Source: Ooceraea biroi | Lineage: Eukaryota; Arthropoda; Insecta; Hymenoptera; Formicidae | DNA length: 64,000 nucleotides | Assembly (NCBI RefSeq): GCF_003672135.1 | Contig: NC_039516.1 | Coordinates: 6,741,838-6,805,837, forward strand | Direction: 5' to 3' | In this document: positions 63,896 through 64,000 of the stretch, one piece after another | Numbering within the stretch: the first letter of the stretch is position 1 | Layout: each line of letters starts with the position of its first letter | The notes under the pieces: model-generated | What the model was told of the DNA's origin: nothing | Database searches by the model: none | Seen by the model: the letters and a program-made list of their open reading frames with translations, nothing else | Program-made: the position numbers and the translations under genes

Positions 63896-64000
63896 GTTTT
63901 CTATCGATTGTAGTGATAATACATTCATATATCCGAATATAATGTTTAATTTTCGGATTAAAAAAATCAATTTTTTGTGCTGTTACATATTACTGTAAAA
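63896..64000. other. AT-rich right edge
   Basis: AT-rich sequence following the right flanking repeat; nothing recognisable. It may still belong to the repeat element. Confidence 0.4.

Overview
This is eukaryotic, almost certainly insect, nuclear DNA. The coding sequence is split into short exons by GT-AG introns, two of which are about 19 kb or longer. Most of the window is non-coding and carries GA/CT, TA and ATTTT microsatellites, with many CpG dinucleotides and alternating GC-rich and AT-rich patches. The two recognisable genes have insect-type proteins. High CpG, mixed base composition and few transposons would fit a hymenopteran such as an ant, but that is a guess and the species cannot be read from the sequence.

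Two genes could be supported, both on the minus strand and in tandem. (1) Positions 19181-19244 hold the first coding exon of frequenin / neuronal calcium sensor 1 (N-myristoylated EF-hand protein), ending in a consensus GTGAGT donor. I find no later frequenin exon at lower coordinates, so 1-19180 is read as its very long first coding intron and the rest of the gene lies beyond the left edge. (2) Positions 33288-54785 hold a complete five-exon class A G-protein-coupled receptor of the FMRFamide-receptor-like (FRPR / B0563.6-like) orphan group. The exons join in frame to a 386-residue, seven-helix protein. Its first intron is 19,015 bp and separates TM1 from TM2; introns 2-4 are 574, 389 and 359 bp. 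Both products belong to neuronal signalling (calcium sensing and neuropeptide-type reception), but nothing shows that they act together.

Region by region: 1-19180 frequenin intron, with a 58-bp perfect palindrome at 7852-7909; 19245-33222 frequenin 5' side plus intergenic DNA, with a long polypyrimidine tract at 23557-23880 and exon-like splice signals on both strands near 27.2-27.4 kb; 33223-54785 the receptor; 54786-62380 its 5' side, with a possible upstream ORF and a strong candidate 5'-UTR splice donor at 61902; 62381-63895 a composite repeat: two diverged direct repeats flanking a 119-bp tandem repeat (4.8 copies), each unit able to fold into a hairpin.

No tRNA, rRNA, CRISPR array, transposase or viral gene was recognised. 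The many other open frames look like antisense shadows, low-complexity frames or CpG-rich frames open by chance. The most unusual items are the receptor's missing canonical class A residues, the palindrome and the right-edge composite repeat.
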